Assembly: GCA_003244105.1 (NCBI GenBank)
Contig: QHBK01000019.1
Coordinates: 62,001 to 126,000 of the forward strand
DNA from: Candidatus Eremiobacter antarcticus
GTDB taxonomy: Bacteria; Vulcanimicrobiota; Vulcanimicrobiia; Eremiobacterales; Eremiobacteraceae
DNA length: 64,000 nt
Reading direction: 5' to 3'
Positions 8,360-17,543 of the stretch are shown piece by piece (within the stretch, counting starts at the first letter, position 1; every line of letters begins with the position of its first letter). The translations under genes and the position numbers were made by a program. Below the pieces are notes generated by a model. The model was given only the letters and a program-made list of their open reading frames with translations, was not told where the DNA came from and did not search any database.

Positions 8360-8731
8360 TTATGTGGTCGTCTTCACGCACGAGATGAAGGATTGGGCGA
8401 GCGTGTAGCGCTCCGGCCTGGAGAACTCCAAGCTCACGAATTCCCGATACCACCCTTTGGAGTGAGGCAAGATCGGCGTGGAAGCGACTTGCTCGGTCAC
8501 TTGTGTGCGGCTCGAGCCCGAGCGCAGCTGCAGCGTGTACGTGTAGAGAAACTCATCTTTCGTGCTATTGGTGATGAAGAAATTCGCGTAGATCGAATCC
8601 CGGTCGAAGCCTCTGCCGCTGTTCAACGTGACCTGCGAGACCTGCAGCGGGCAAGAGCGCTGGACGGTGATGGCGCCTTGATGGTTGACGAAATTCGCGG
8701 CGAAGACCGCGAGCACGGCGGCGACGAACAC
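8360..8731 (-). CDS. Small exported protein of unknown function
   Basis: 123 residues. It opens with a short hydrophobic segment (VAAVLAVFAANFV), probably a signal peptide. The remainder is beta-rich (SIYANFFITNSTKDEFLYTY, then SLEFSRPERYTLAQSF) with two cysteines (residues 27 and 119), possibly a disulfide. The layout resembles the exported protein at 58299-58832 (an Ig-like fold after a signal), but sequence similarity is weak. GTG 8731 is used because a TAA lies just upstream in frame; no good ribosome site is seen. Confidence 0.5.
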   Translation of the reverse strand: MFVAAVLAVFAANFVNHQGAITVQRSCPLQVSQVTLNSGRGFDRDSIYANFFITNSTKDEFLYTYTLQLRSGSSRTQVTEQVASTPILPHSKGWYREFVSLEFSRPERYTLAQSFISCVKTTT

Positions 8732-8806
8732 TTTGTCTTATGCGACGAGACCGATGCTTAGCCTTAGCGTAAACGCCGAGCGCTTGCTAAAGTCGTCGCT
8801 TCCAAC

Positions 8807-8995
8807 TCAGTCCTCGGGCCCTTCATCAGCATCCGCGTCGTCCGCGTCGAGCTCCGACTTTGCCTTGCGCCGCTTCGACCTGCGTTGCAACAGCCAACCA
8901 GCGCCCCCGACGAATGCGGCCGCCGTGAAAATGGCGGCGAGATAGCGCAACGCGACGGCGGGAGGACCGCCCGCGCTTTTCTTCCGTTCGTCCAT
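8807..8995 (-). CDS. Small single-pass membrane protein
   Basis: 62 residues: a basic start (MDERKKS), one transmembrane helix (ALRYLAAIFTAAAFVGGAGW), a very basic patch (QRRSKRRKAK), then an acidic tail rich in Asp and Glu. Charge layout predicts the tail in the cytoplasm. An upstream in-frame start at 9067 would overlap the divergent ligD gene. No family recognised; codon pattern and clean topology support it as real. Confidence 0.5.
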   Translation of the reverse strand: MDERKKSAGGPPAVALRYLAAIFTAAAFVGGAGWLLQRRSKRRKAKSELDADDADADEGPED

Positions 8996-9066
8996 GCGCG
9001 CCGCTTCGGCGCGCGCAGATGCTTCCCCAGGTATAGGCGTCAGGCGGCCGGAAACCGCGCTCCGCA

Positions 9067-10017
9067 ATGCCGAGCGCAGCGAGTTCGAAGGCCGCCCCCG
9101 TTCGCATACCGGCCGAGGACAACGAAGCGGTCGTGCGCATCGGGCGCCGCGACGTGACGTTGACCAACCTCGGCAAAGTCTTCTGGCCGGATCTCGGCAT
9201 CACAAAACGCCGGCTGCTGCAATACTACGCCGACGTTTCCCCGTATCTGCTGCCGCACGTGCAGGACCGCGCCATGGTGATGAAGCGTTACCCCAATGGG
9301 GCATACTCCGATTTCTTCTTCATGAAGCGGGCGCCCAAGCCTCGGCCCGAATGGATCGAGGTCTGCACGATTCCGCACGACTCCGGGAACATCATCGACT
9401 TTCCGATGGTGCAAGACCTCGCATCGCTGCTGTGGGTCATCAACCTGGGATGCATCGACCTCAACCAGTGGTACGCCCGCTGCGACGATGTCGACCGCCC
9501 CGATTACCTGCATTTCGATCTCGACCCGGTTCCGGGCGCCGATTTCGACAAGGTTCTGCAAACAGCGCTCGTCGTCAAAGATGCGCTTGACGCGCTGGGC
9601 ATGCCGAGCTACCCGAAGACGACGGGGTCCAAAGGCATCCACGTCTACATCCCGATCGTGCGCGGCCCGCTGCAAAAGCAGGTCTGGACATTCGCCAAGG
9701 CGCTCGCGCAGAGTTTGGCGGCGCAGCATCCAGAGTTGATCACTGCGGAATACCGGGTCGCGAAGCGTCCTCACGGCCGGGTGCTCGTCGACTACAATCA
9801 AAACGCATGGGGCAGAACGCTGGCTTCCGTGTATTCCCTGCGGCCTCGCCCCCGCGCTCCGGCTTCAACGCCCGTGACATGGGATGAGATCAAACGCGGC
9901 ATCAAGATCGAAGACTTCCGCATGGACAACGTTCCGGAACGCTTGCAGGCGGTCGGCGATTTGTGGAAGCCATTGCTGCAGCGAAAAGGGCGATGCCAGC
10001 TGGAGAAGTTCCTGTGA
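9067..10017 (+). CDS. LigD polymerase (primase-polymerase) domain protein, copy 1
   Basis: 316 residues. This is the archaeo-eukaryotic-primase-type polymerase of bacterial non-homologous end joining, which fills gaps and adds ribonucleotides at breaks. The start TNLGKVFWPDLGITKRRLL and the middle NLGCIDLNQW are family landmarks. The metal-binding motif is HFDLDPVP near residue 155, followed by TTGSKGIHVYIPI and the end YNQNAWGRTLASVYSLRPRP. It has no ligase or phosphoesterase domain. Its stop overlaps the GTG of the ligase gene (GTGA), so the two are probably translated together. A second, diverged copy is at 20150-21157. Confidence 0.92.
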   Translation: MPSAASSKAAPVRIPAEDNEAVVRIGRRDVTLTNLGKVFWPDLGITKRRLLQYYADVSPYLLPHVQDRAMVMKRYPNGAYSDFFFMKRAPKPRPEWIEVCTIPHDSGNIIDFPMVQDLASLLWVINLGCIDLNQWYARCDDVDRPDYLHFDLDPVPGADFDKVLQTALVVKDALDALGMPSYPKTTGSKGIHVYIPIVRGPLQKQVWTFAKALAQSLAAQHPELITAEYRVAKRPHGRVLVDYNQNAWGRTLASVYSLRPRPRAPASTPVTWDEIKRGIKIEDFRMDNVPERLQAVGDLWKPLLQRKGRCQLEKFL

Positions 10018-11060
10018 CGAAATCGAGGGGTCTGCCCTTGCGCCCTCCGTACCCGCCGATGGAAGCGCAATCCGTGGAAGCGATACCGCAAGGCAAGGGC
10101 TGGCAGTACGAGCCTAAATGGGATGGGTTCCGCTGCATCGCCTTTCGCGACGGCGACGACGTCTATCTGCAGTCAAAAGCCGGCCAACCGCTGGCGCGCT
10201 ATTTCCCGGAGGTCGTCAAGAATCTTCAACGTCTCGCGGCCGATCGTTTCGTCATCGATGGCGAGCTTGTCATTCGGGTGGGGAGCGAGCTGTCGTTCGA
10301 CGATCTGCTCATGCGCATCCACCCTGCGGCCAGCCGCGTGAAGCTGCTCTCGCGGGAAACGCCGTCGACCTTCATCGTCTTCGACTTGCTGGTTGATTCC
10401 GACGGCAGGCTTTTGACCTCGCTGCCGTTGGCGGAGCGGCGGCCGCTTCTGGAACGGTTCGCGCAAGGCAACTTCAAGAAGGGCGGGGGCATTCGATTGT
10501 CGCGAGCGTCGGCGCAACGGGCCGTCGTCGACCGCTGGTTTGCAAGCGTGGGAGGCGCTTTGGATGGCGTGATCGCCAAGCGCACCGATCTCGACTATCG
10601 CTCGGGTGATCGCTCCGGCGCGCAAAAAGTGAAGAAGCTGCGAACGGCGGATTGCGTCGTGGGCGGCTTCCGCTACGCCAGCAGCTCCAAGGTGATCGGC
10701 TCTCTTCTGTTAGGGCTCTACGATGACGCCGGTCTGCTCAACCATGTGGGCTTCACATCGGGGCTGAAGACGGACCAGCGTAAAGAGCTGGTGAAAAAGC
10801 TAACGCCGCTTATCGCCCCGCCTGGTTTCACCGGCCGGGCGCCCGGCGGGCCCAGTCGTTGGAGCACGGAGCGCACGGAACAATGGGAGCCTCTCAAACC
10901 CGAGCTGGTCGTGGAAGTGAGCTACGATCACGTCTCGGGCGAGCGTTTCCGGCACGGCACGCGCTTGCTTCGCTGGCGGCCGGATAAGGCCGCCAAGCAA
11001 TGCACGATGGAGCAGCTGAACTTGACGACTACGGCATCGGCGCTCAGCTTGAGCACCTGA
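10014..11060 (+). CDS. ATP-dependent DNA ligase, copy 1
   Basis: 348 residues. The adenylation domain has the active-site Lys in EPKWDGFR (near residue 38), then VIDGELVI, FDLLV and LDGVIAKR (motif IV). Motif V is QKVKKLRTADCVVGGF, and an OB-fold C-terminus contains ELVVEVSYDH and RHGTRLLRWRPDK. It seals nicks with ATP. GTG 10014 is chosen over an upstream ATG because it overlaps the preceding TGA and has GGAGAAG upstream. Paired with the adjacent polymerase, it forms a two-gene end-joining unit lacking the phosphoesterase. Confidence 0.92.
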   Translation: MTKSRGLPLRPPYPPMEAQSVEAIPQGKGWQYEPKWDGFRCIAFRDGDDVYLQSKAGQPLARYFPEVVKNLQRLAADRFVIDGELVIRVGSELSFDDLLMRIHPAASRVKLLSRETPSTFIVFDLLVDSDGRLLTSLPLAERRPLLERFAQGNFKKGGGIRLSRASAQRAVVDRWFASVGGALDGVIAKRTDLDYRSGDRSGAQKVKKLRTADCVVGGFRYASSSKVIGSLLLGLYDDAGLLNHVGFTSGLKTDQRKELVKKLTPLIAPPGFTGRAPGGPSRWSTERTEQWEPLKPELVVEVSYDHVSGERFRHGTRLLRWRPDKAAKQCTMEQLNLTTTASALSLST

Positions 11061-11088
11061 AAGACAGTCCCGGGTCGCGTACACTCTT

Positions 11089-12102
11089 TCAGCCCCCGAT
11101 GTGCGACATCTCCACTTTGCGATCGCCAAGAGTGGCTTCTGAGCGGATTTCAGAATACCGGTCCGCTCTCGCTTTCCACATTCGAGTGAGAAAGGCGGCG
11201 ATCTCGTCATCCGGCCGGCCGGCCCGCAACAGCGCGCGCACATCGTGGCCGCGGTTTGCGAACAGGCACGTATATAATGAGCCGTCGGACGAGAGCCTTG
11301 CGCGCGTGCAGTCGCCGCAAAACGGCTGCGTCACCGAGGCGATGATGCCGATTTCACCCGGACCGTCGGCAAAGCCATATCGTCGCGCCACTTCTCCGGG
11401 ATAGTTGGGTTGGACCGCCACCAAAGGCACGGCCGCGCTGATGAGGCGTAAAATTTCCGCCGCGGGCACGACATCATCGAGGCGCCATCCGTTCGTGGCG
11501 CCGACGTCCATGTATTCGATGAAGCGAATGATATGAGATGTGCCGCGAAAATGGCGCACCATGTCGGCGATCGTGTGCTCGTTGACGCCGCGCTTTACCA
11601 CGACGTTGATCTTCACGGGCTCAAGGCCGGCCGCGGCCGCCGCGTCGATGCCTGCCAGCACGCGCGCCACGGGAAAGTCGACGTCGTTCATAGCCCGGAA
11701 GACGGTGTCGTCGAGCGAATCGAGGCTTACGGTGATGCGCGTCAGACCGGCGCTGCGTAAGGCAGCCGCCTTCTGGGCCAAAAGCGAGCCGTTTGTCGTC
11801 AGCGTCAGATCGCGCAGGCCGGGGATGGCGGCCAGCATCGCCACCAGCCTCTCGATCTCGCGGCGCACGAGCGGCTCGCCGCCCGTGATCCTGATCTTTT
11901 CGACGCCCAGGGAGACGAAGATGCGCGCTAGCCTTGCGATCTCTTCGAACGTCAGGATCTGGGCGAGCGGCAAGAAGTGGAAGTCTCGGCCGAAGACCTC
12001 TTTGGGCATGCAATACGTGCAGCGGAAGTTGCAGCGGTCGGTGACCGAGATGCGCAGATCGCGGAGCGGGCGCGCACGCTCGTCGGTGATGGTGAGGGCC
12101 AT
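11089..12102 (-). CDS. moaA: GTP 3',8-cyclase MoaA
   Basis: 337 residues. A radical-SAM enzyme that starts molybdenum cofactor synthesis by converting GTP to 3',8-cyclo-GTP. The SAM cluster motif CNFRCTYC is near residue 24, GGEPLVRRE follows, and the second cluster cysteines are in FCGDCTRARLSSDGSLYTC. The chain ends in the conserved Gly-Gly (SHIGG) needed for radical chemistry. No other moa gene is within the window. It faces the ligase gene tail to tail. Confidence 0.96.
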   Translation of the reverse strand: MALTITDERARPLRDLRISVTDRCNFRCTYCMPKEVFGRDFHFLPLAQILTFEEIARLARIFVSLGVEKIRITGGEPLVRREIERLVAMLAAIPGLRDLTLTTNGSLLAQKAAALRSAGLTRITVSLDSLDDTVFRAMNDVDFPVARVLAGIDAAAAAGLEPVKINVVVKRGVNEHTIADMVRHFRGTSHIIRFIEYMDVGATNGWRLDDVVPAAEILRLISAAVPLVAVQPNYPGEVARRYGFADGPGEIGIIASVTQPFCGDCTRARLSSDGSLYTCLFANRGHDVRALLRAGRPDDEIAAFLTRMWKARADRYSEIRSEATLGDRKVEMSHIGG

Positions 12103-12179
12103 AGTGGACAGTTCCGTATTGGTCGGCGTGGACGAAGGACCTGCCGCGTGCGGCGGCGCTTGCGCTGGAGCGTTGCGGC

Positions 12180-13142
12180 TTATGCGGGGCTTAGGGCTCT
12201 GATCTGCGATGCGCTGCGCCGCAAGATGTGAGAGGCGTGTTCTTTCATCGTGACGACGTCGAAGCGGCCAGCGAAGGTGTCGATGATCTCGCCCATGACC
12301 GCCAGCTTGGTTGCGCGCGGCATCGACATGCCGGGAAAGAACGCCAGCGTCTCGTTGTCCTCCACGCCCATAAAATCGAGCGGGTGAAGCAAAAGCGACG
12401 GTTGCGTTTTCGTGAGCTTGCAGAGCTGCAACGCGAAGCCGAAATAGGCCATCGCGAGCGCGCGTGAATATGCCGCCAGATAGATCACGTAGCTTGCATG
12501 GATGGGCAGGCGGAGCCCGGGCATCGTGGTCACCGGTATCTCGAGCAATTCACCGTCTTCAAATTCCCAGCGGTACGGTTTGTTCGGCCGCAAGCCGTCG
12601 GATGGGTTGCCGAACAGCATGTCGCGCTGCTGCAGCTCCTTCTTGTTGAGGCGGCTTTTCATGAAGTAGTATGCGCGCGCCAGCGGACCGATGAACGTGG
12701 GCAGCGTGGAGGCGTCGTAGAGGTAACCGCGCTGAGCCAAGACACGCAAGGTCGCGCCGGAGAAGCTGAAGCCTGGTCCGCGAAAACCGATCGGCCGGGA
12801 GCCGGTCACACGCTCGATGTTCTCCTCAGCTTCGGCGATCTCTCGTGCGATCGCATCCTCCGAATACAGATGCAGCCAAGGCTCGTGGTTGAAGGAGTGA
12901 TTTCCGATCTCGTGCCCGGCGTCTGCCAGCGAACGAAGGGGCGCTGCGTTCCCCGATAAGGCTGCATCCTGGCCCACGACGAACACGGTGATCTTCAACG
13001 ATCGGGACTGCAAAAATTCCAAGATGCGCGGCACCACGACCGAAAAATATGACGGAAACTCCGCCCATTCGGCATCGCCGTGCGTCTTGAGGTACGACCA
13101 CTCGTTGTCGAGGTCCAGCGAGAGGCTGGCGATCGGCTTCAC
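12180..13142 (-). CDS. Polysaccharide deacetylase family protein
   Basis: 320 residues. NodB-homology fold: SLDLDNEW (Asp-Asp motif 1), GHEIGNHSFNH (metal His pair, motif 2), RGPGFS (motif 3). It probably removes an acyl group from an N-acetylated sugar of a surface polymer or a lipid-linked precursor. GTG 13142 follows the stop of the upstream gene without a gap, so it is the last gene of the six-gene leftward operon. No signal peptide, so the substrate may be cytoplasmic. Confidence 0.88.
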   Translation of the reverse strand: MKPIASLSLDLDNEWSYLKTHGDAEWAEFPSYFSVVVPRILEFLQSRSLKITVFVVGQDAALSGNAAPLRSLADAGHEIGNHSFNHEPWLHLYSEDAIAREIAEAEENIERVTGSRPIGFRGPGFSFSGATLRVLAQRGYLYDASTLPTFIGPLARAYYFMKSRLNKKELQQRDMLFGNPSDGLRPNKPYRWEFEDGELLEIPVTTMPGLRLPIHASYVIYLAAYSRALAMAYFGFALQLCKLTKTQPSLLLHPLDFMGVEDNETLAFFPGMSMPRATKLAVMGEIIDTFAGRFDVVTMKEHASHILRRSASQIRALSPA

Positions 13143-14510
13143 CTAGATGGTCGGGACTGGGACTTGCCGGCTTTGCGCCTGTGGTTTCATACGGATGTAA
13201 TCGGTCGCCGTATTGGCGAGCTGCACGGTCTCGTTGACGTTGAGCGTTCCGTTGACGATATGCGATGAGTTCACGACATAGAAGCCGGGGACCGAGGTGA
13301 TCATCGGAGGCAGCCGGTCGGAATAGTTGAGCGTCGCTATGGGGAAGACATGGCGCACTCGTGAGATTCGGAAAGCCAGCACGTCAGCGCGCCGGAAGGA
13401 TGGGTACATCCGTTCGAGAGCGGCCAGGAACTCGGCCTCGATCTGCTCGTCGGGAAGTTCGAACGCCGGGTGGTCGGGCTGGACGTACTTCGGCAGATAC
13501 ACCAGGTGCCGCCCCTTGAACTCGGAGCGGTCGACCAGCGCCGACATCTCGATCACTGCCGTGAACGGAACCCAACTGTCCGTGATGTTGGTGACGTAAT
13601 AGTCCGCGAGGGGCCTTTTCAAGAGCAGGGAGGCGCAGATGATGCCTTGGTACTGCACGCCGTTCAGGCGGCTCACTTCATCGGCGGACAAGCCGGCGGA
13701 CAATCTCGCGGCGACCGGGCCGGGCACCGTTGCAACGACCCGGTTGAATTCTTTTCTGCGTCCATCCGAAAACCGGACGCTCAAACCGTCTGAGTCCTCG
13801 TTCGTCTCGATGGCGACGGCCGTTTGGCTCGTATTGATGTGCGCGCCTTCGGCTTCCAGCCGCTCCTGGAAGGATCGCAGGATGCGCGCGTAGCCGCCCG
13901 GCACGTAGCCGAATGATTCGGTCTTCATACCGGAGCGCCGCGCGGCGTACAGTCGGGCGATGATGGCCCAGATGAATGCGGCCGACGCCTGGCGGTAGTT
14001 CTCGCCGAGCTTCGCGCGAAGCAGCGGCAGCCAAATCTTCGCAAACGTGCGGCGTCCGGACAGCCTCGTCAGCCACTCGCTGACTGAGACCTTTTCGAGC
14101 CTGCGCCAGTCCTTCAGGCGCGAGGCGTACACGATGGTCGCAGCAAGCCGAAGCTTATCGGTCAGCCGCAACGGCGGAAAGGCCAAAAACTCCGCAGCGT
14201 TGGAAAGCGAATACAGCCGGCCGTCCGTATAGAAGCCCGTCTTGGTCGGCACCCAACGGATGTCGCTCTCAAGCCCGAGTTCGGCGAGCAGGGAGCGCAG
14301 GGCGCTGTCGGATCGCAGCGTGACGTGATAGTGGCGATCCCAGGTGAGATCGCCTAGCTCCCACGGACTCGCAAGGCCGCCCAAAGCGGGAGCCGACTCG
14401 AAGATAGTGACGTCGTTGCCTGCCTGCAGCAGCCGGTGAGCCGTCGTCATCCCGAGCATGCCGCCGCCGATCACGGCCCAGCGCGGACGCTCGCTGTTAT
14501 TTGGCCGCAT
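13143..14510 (-). CDS. FAD-dependent oxidoreductase (protoporphyrinogen oxidase / mutase-like)
   Basis: 455 residues. The FAD-binding site is AVIGGGMLGMTTAHRLLQAG, then ALGGLASPWELG, and the C-terminal NSSHIVNGTLNVNETV resembles the flavin-contact end of the amine-oxidase fold. Members in polysaccharide clusters are often annotated as protoporphyrinogen oxidase-like or UDP-galactopyranose mutase-like; they may act on lipid-linked sugars. In the operon it sits between the acetyltransferase and the deacetylase. ATG 14510 overlaps the upstream stop by 14 bases; an in-frame ATG at 14543 is also possible. Confidence 0.85.
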   Translation of the reverse strand: MRPNNSERPRWAVIGGGMLGMTTAHRLLQAGNDVTIFESAPALGGLASPWELGDLTWDRHYHVTLRSDSALRSLLAELGLESDIRWVPTKTGFYTDGRLYSLSNAAEFLAFPPLRLTDKLRLAATIVYASRLKDWRRLEKVSVSEWLTRLSGRRTFAKIWLPLLRAKLGENYRQASAAFIWAIIARLYAARRSGMKTESFGYVPGGYARILRSFQERLEAEGAHINTSQTAVAIETNEDSDGLSVRFSDGRRKEFNRVVATVPGPVAARLSAGLSADEVSRLNGVQYQGIICASLLLKRPLADYYVTNITDSWVPFTAVIEMSALVDRSEFKGRHLVYLPKYVQPDHPAFELPDEQIEAEFLAALERMYPSFRRADVLAFRISRVRHVFPIATLNYSDRLPPMITSVPGFYVVNSSHIVNGTLNVNETVQLANTATDYIRMKPQAQSRQVPVPTI

Positions 14511-15216
14511 GACCGGATGGACTGCCGACGCCGTCGTCTGCATCCTCGCCGTGCTGCGGCATCTCGCTGAGAACGCCGCGCGCCATGCGATATTGCAGAC
14601 CGCAGGCGGTGCACCGCTGCACGCTCGGTCCTATGGAACGCTCGTGGCCGAGGCGGAAGAGAATCTTGCCGCAGCGGCAGACGCATCCGGCGATCCGCGC
14701 GGGATTGCCTAAAGCCAAGTGAAAGTCGGGCACCGATTTTGTGACGACCGATCCCATGCCGATCATCGCAAACCGGCCGATGGTCAAGTCGCTGCCGATC
14801 ACGCTGCGCGCCCCTAGGGTCGCCCCCTCGCGCACCGTCGTGAGAGTGGTATGCTCGTCTGGTTCCGATGTGCGCAAGTGTGAGAGATCGGATGATGTGG
14901 CCCGTGGCGTGCGGTCGTTCGTGAAGACGCAGCCCGCGCACACCATGACGCCATCTTCGATGGTCACGCCGGTGCAGATATAGACGAAGGCGTTGATCTT
15001 GACTCGGTTGCCGATGCGCACGTCGTACGAGATGTGGGTCTTCTCGCCCACGATGCACTCCGCGCCGAGCGTCGTGCCCCGCCGCACGTGCACGTTATCC
15101 CAGATGGCGCAGCCTGCACCCAGGTGGACGTCTTGTTCGATGATGGCCGTAGGGTGGATGCGCGGCGCGGGTGGCTCGACGCTTGTGGGAACGCGACGGG
15201 GAGCCGGCATGCTCAT
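14497..15216 (-). CDS. Hexapeptide acyltransferase with C-terminal zinc ribbon (WlbB/WbpD-like)
   Basis: 239 residues. A left-handed beta-helix of hexapeptide repeats begins with HPTAIIEQDVHLGAGCAIWD and VGEKTHISYDVRIGNRVKI, typical of sugar N-acetyltransferases such as WlbB/WbpD that acetylate UDP-3-amino sugars. FTNDRTPRAT in the middle is a family signature. An unusual feature is the tail: CVCRCG and CTACG supply two CxxC-like knuckles about 26 residues apart, suggesting an added zinc ribbon. Its ATG overlaps the stop of the dehydrogenase gene (ATGA). Confidence 0.88.
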   Translation of the reverse strand: MSMPAPRRVPTSVEPPAPRIHPTAIIEQDVHLGAGCAIWDNVHVRRGTTLGAECIVGEKTHISYDVRIGNRVKINAFVYICTGVTIEDGVMVCAGCVFTNDRTPRATSSDLSHLRTSEPDEHTTLTTVREGATLGARSVIGSDLTIGRFAMIGMGSVVTKSVPDFHLALGNPARIAGCVCRCGKILFRLGHERSIGPSVQRCTACGLQYRMARGVLSEMPQHGEDADDGVGSPSGHAAK

Positions 15217-16298
15217 CCTGCGATGGCGGCGGGCGTGTGCACGACGACGGGCACTGTCGCCGGCGCGGCTGGAATATCCACAAACGTTTCGACAGTGAGG
15301 GGGGCGCGCAGGAACGAATCTACGGGCACCCAGCGCCGTTGCGCAAGCGAGATATACGCCGCGGTGACGGTCTCCACAGACGCGAGAGCGTCCGCACTGG
15401 TTATGCGCAACAGCTCCTGGCCGCTGATGGCGCCGCAAAAATTATCCAGCTGCGCGGCTAGTGCGGCTACCTTATCGTATCCGTCGCCGAACTTGACCCA
15501 GTCCTTCGCGATGCCGGCGCGATAACGCGATTGACCCCAGCCGATGTTCAGCGTTCCCTCAGTTCCGCAGATCTGGACGTAGGTGTCGTTCTCTTTGTTG
15601 ATGCTCCACGATGCATCGATACTGGCCATGATGCCGCCCGCGGTCTGCGCGACGATGTGGGCGGTGTCTTCGACCGGCAGTTTTTGGACGCGGATGCCCT
15701 CGGTTGCGCAAATGGTCGTGATGGGTCCACAGAGATAGCGCACGATGTCAACGGAGTGCGTGCCGTTGTCGATGATGACGCCGCCGCCGCTGATGCGGGG
15801 ATCGGAGTTCCACCGCGCCGCCATCGCGACCCGTGACGTGAAAGCGTTTTCGACCGACAGCACTTCGCCGATCAGGCCCCCGTCGATGAAAGCCTTGGCT
15901 TTTGCAAGATCGGCCACGTACCGGAACTTCGAGGCCATCGTCAGCTTGACGCCGGCGACCTCGGCTGCCTGAAGCATGAGCTTTGCGCCTGCGACATCGA
16001 CGCTGAACGGTTTTTCGCACAGCACGTGGATGCCGTGATGCATGAAATCGACCGCGATGGCGCTGTGGAACACCGGCGGAGCGCAGATGAGCGCCGCATC
16101 AACGCTGCATGCCTCCAGCATCGCTGCGGGCGATGTGAAGGACGGGCAGGAGGCGGACTCGCCGAAGTGCGCGCCCACGTCAGCGCGCGTGTCGACGACA
16201 GCCACGAGCTCCGCGCAAGCGCTATGAAGGAAGGCCTTTGCGTGAGCGCCGGCGATTCCGCCGGCGCCCACGATTGCGAAGCGAAGCTTCTTGGGCAT
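15213..16298 (-). CDS. Gfo/Idh/MocA family sugar dehydrogenase (WlbA/WbpB-like)
   Basis: 361 residues. Rossmann start RFAIVGAGGIAGAHAKAF and the CEKPFSVD motif (catalytic-region Lys) identify the family. In a sugar operon with an aminotransferase and an acetyltransferase, the likely job is oxidation at C3 of a UDP-sugar, supplying the ketone for amination (as WlbA does for UDP-GlcNAcA). That substrate is inferred from gene order. It begins three bases after the aminotransferase stop. Confidence 0.87.
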   Translation of the reverse strand: MPKKLRFAIVGAGGIAGAHAKAFLHSACAELVAVVDTRADVGAHFGESASCPSFTSPAAMLEACSVDAALICAPPVFHSAIAVDFMHHGIHVLCEKPFSVDVAGAKLMLQAAEVAGVKLTMASKFRYVADLAKAKAFIDGGLIGEVLSVENAFTSRVAMAARWNSDPRISGGGVIIDNGTHSVDIVRYLCGPITTICATEGIRVQKLPVEDTAHIVAQTAGGIMASIDASWSINKENDTYVQICGTEGTLNIGWGQSRYRAGIAKDWVKFGDGYDKVAALAAQLDNFCGAISGQELLRITSADALASVETVTAAYISLAQRRWVPVDSFLRAPLTVETFVDIPAAPATVPVVVHTPAAIAG

Positions 16299-16301
16299 GG
16301 G

Positions 16302-17543
16302 TCAGGCCGCTCGTCTGACGGCGGCGCCGGCAGCCTCTCGGATGGCCGTGGCGATATAGTCGACGTGCTCGTCGCTGTAACGGTCGTTCCACGGCACTAC
16401 GATGATGCCGTCGAGCGCCGCAAACGTTCCCGGGAAGCGTTCGGCGCTGTAGTCCAACGCCTCGGGGGTTGCCAATGTGAAAGGCCAGCGGCTTTTGCCG
16501 AACGTGCGCTGCTCGGAGAAGACGGCGCAGCGGAAGGCCGGCTTCTGGATGTAGCGGGGCGCGGCTGCAATGCCGCGTTCTTTGAGAAAGCGAGAGATCG
16601 AGGAGACGCCGTCAGGATAGAGCGCGCTATCAACCCGAATGCAGTATTTCCAGTACACGTGCCGCGCGGTGGGCCGGGCGAGCGGAAGGACGATGCCTTC
16701 GATGTCTTCCAGCTTGGCAGTCAACGCGTTTGCGAGCGAGATACGCCGCGCCACTGCTGCTTCGAGCTTTTCGAGCTGCGCGACACCGACGGCGCCCTGC
16801 AGTTCGCTCATGCGGTAGTTCAGCGCTAAGAAGTAATGGTCGGGCGCGGGATCGCCGTAGCCCCATGCCTTGTTGATGAACAGCTCCATGCGCCGCGCCA
16901 GCTTCGCGTCCGCCGTCGTGACGATGCCGCCCTCGCCGGTCGTGATATGCTTGCCTTGCTGCAGGCTGAAGCAGCCGACGGCGCCCATCGTGCCGACATA
17001 GCGACCGCGGTCGCTGGCCATGAACGCTTGCGCGCAATCTTCGATGACCGGAATGCCGCGGCTCGCGGCCAACGATAGAATGTCTTCCATGTCGCAAGGG
17101 TTGCCGAACAGGTGGGTCGCGACGATGGCTTTGGTACGTGGGCTCAGCCGTTGTTCGATTGTGCGCGCGGTCAGGTTGCACGATGCGACTTCGACGTCCG
17201 CGAACACGGGGATGACGCCCTGGTAGAGCAGCGGCGCAAGCGCCCCCATGTCGGTGATCGGCGTCGTGATGACTTCATCGCCCGGTTCCAGGTCTAAAGC
17301 GGCGATCGCGCAGTGCACCGCAGCCGTGCCGGATGCGCATGCGTAAGCGTGCTCGACGCCCAGCAGGGATGAGAAACGTTCTTGCAGCGTGCGCACGAAG
17401 GCGCCTTTGGTGCTGGTCAGGGTTCCAGTCGCTATCGCATCGGCGAGCAAGGCCATCTCCTCGTTCCCGAGGCTGCGGCCGGTGGCGTCTTGGTCGGATG
17501 GTAACGCGATGACTGTGTTCAGCGGAGGCGAGAGCTCAGGCAC
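16302..17543 (-). CDS. DegT/DnrJ/EryC1/StrS sugar aminotransferase (WlbC/WbpE-like)
   Basis: 413 residues. PLP-dependent aminotransferase fold: ACASGTAAVHCAI, ITTPITD, VIEDCAQAF (PLP-contacting Asp) and FSLQQGKHITTGEGG, with the Schiff-base Lys. It transfers an amino group, usually from glutamate, to a keto sugar nucleotide. GTG 17543 overlaps the glycosyltransferase stop by eight bases; an ATG at 17582 adds an Arg/His-rich extension that the family lacks. With the next two genes it gives dehydrogenase, aminotransferase and acetyltransferase, the set for a 3-acetamido sugar. Confidence 0.9.
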   Translation of the reverse strand: MPELSPPLNTVIALPSDQDATGRSLGNEEMALLADAIATGTLTSTKGAFVRTLQERFSSLLGVEHAYACASGTAAVHCAIAALDLEPGDEVITTPITDMGALAPLLYQGVIPVFADVEVASCNLTARTIEQRLSPRTKAIVATHLFGNPCDMEDILSLAASRGIPVIEDCAQAFMASDRGRYVGTMGAVGCFSLQQGKHITTGEGGIVTTADAKLARRMELFINKAWGYGDPAPDHYFLALNYRMSELQGAVGVAQLEKLEAAVARRISLANALTAKLEDIEGIVLPLARPTARHVYWKYCIRVDSALYPDGVSSISRFLKERGIAAAPRYIQKPAFRCAVFSEQRTFGKSRWPFTLATPEALDYSAERFPGTFAALDGIIVVPWNDRYSDEHVDYIATAIREAAGAAVRRAA

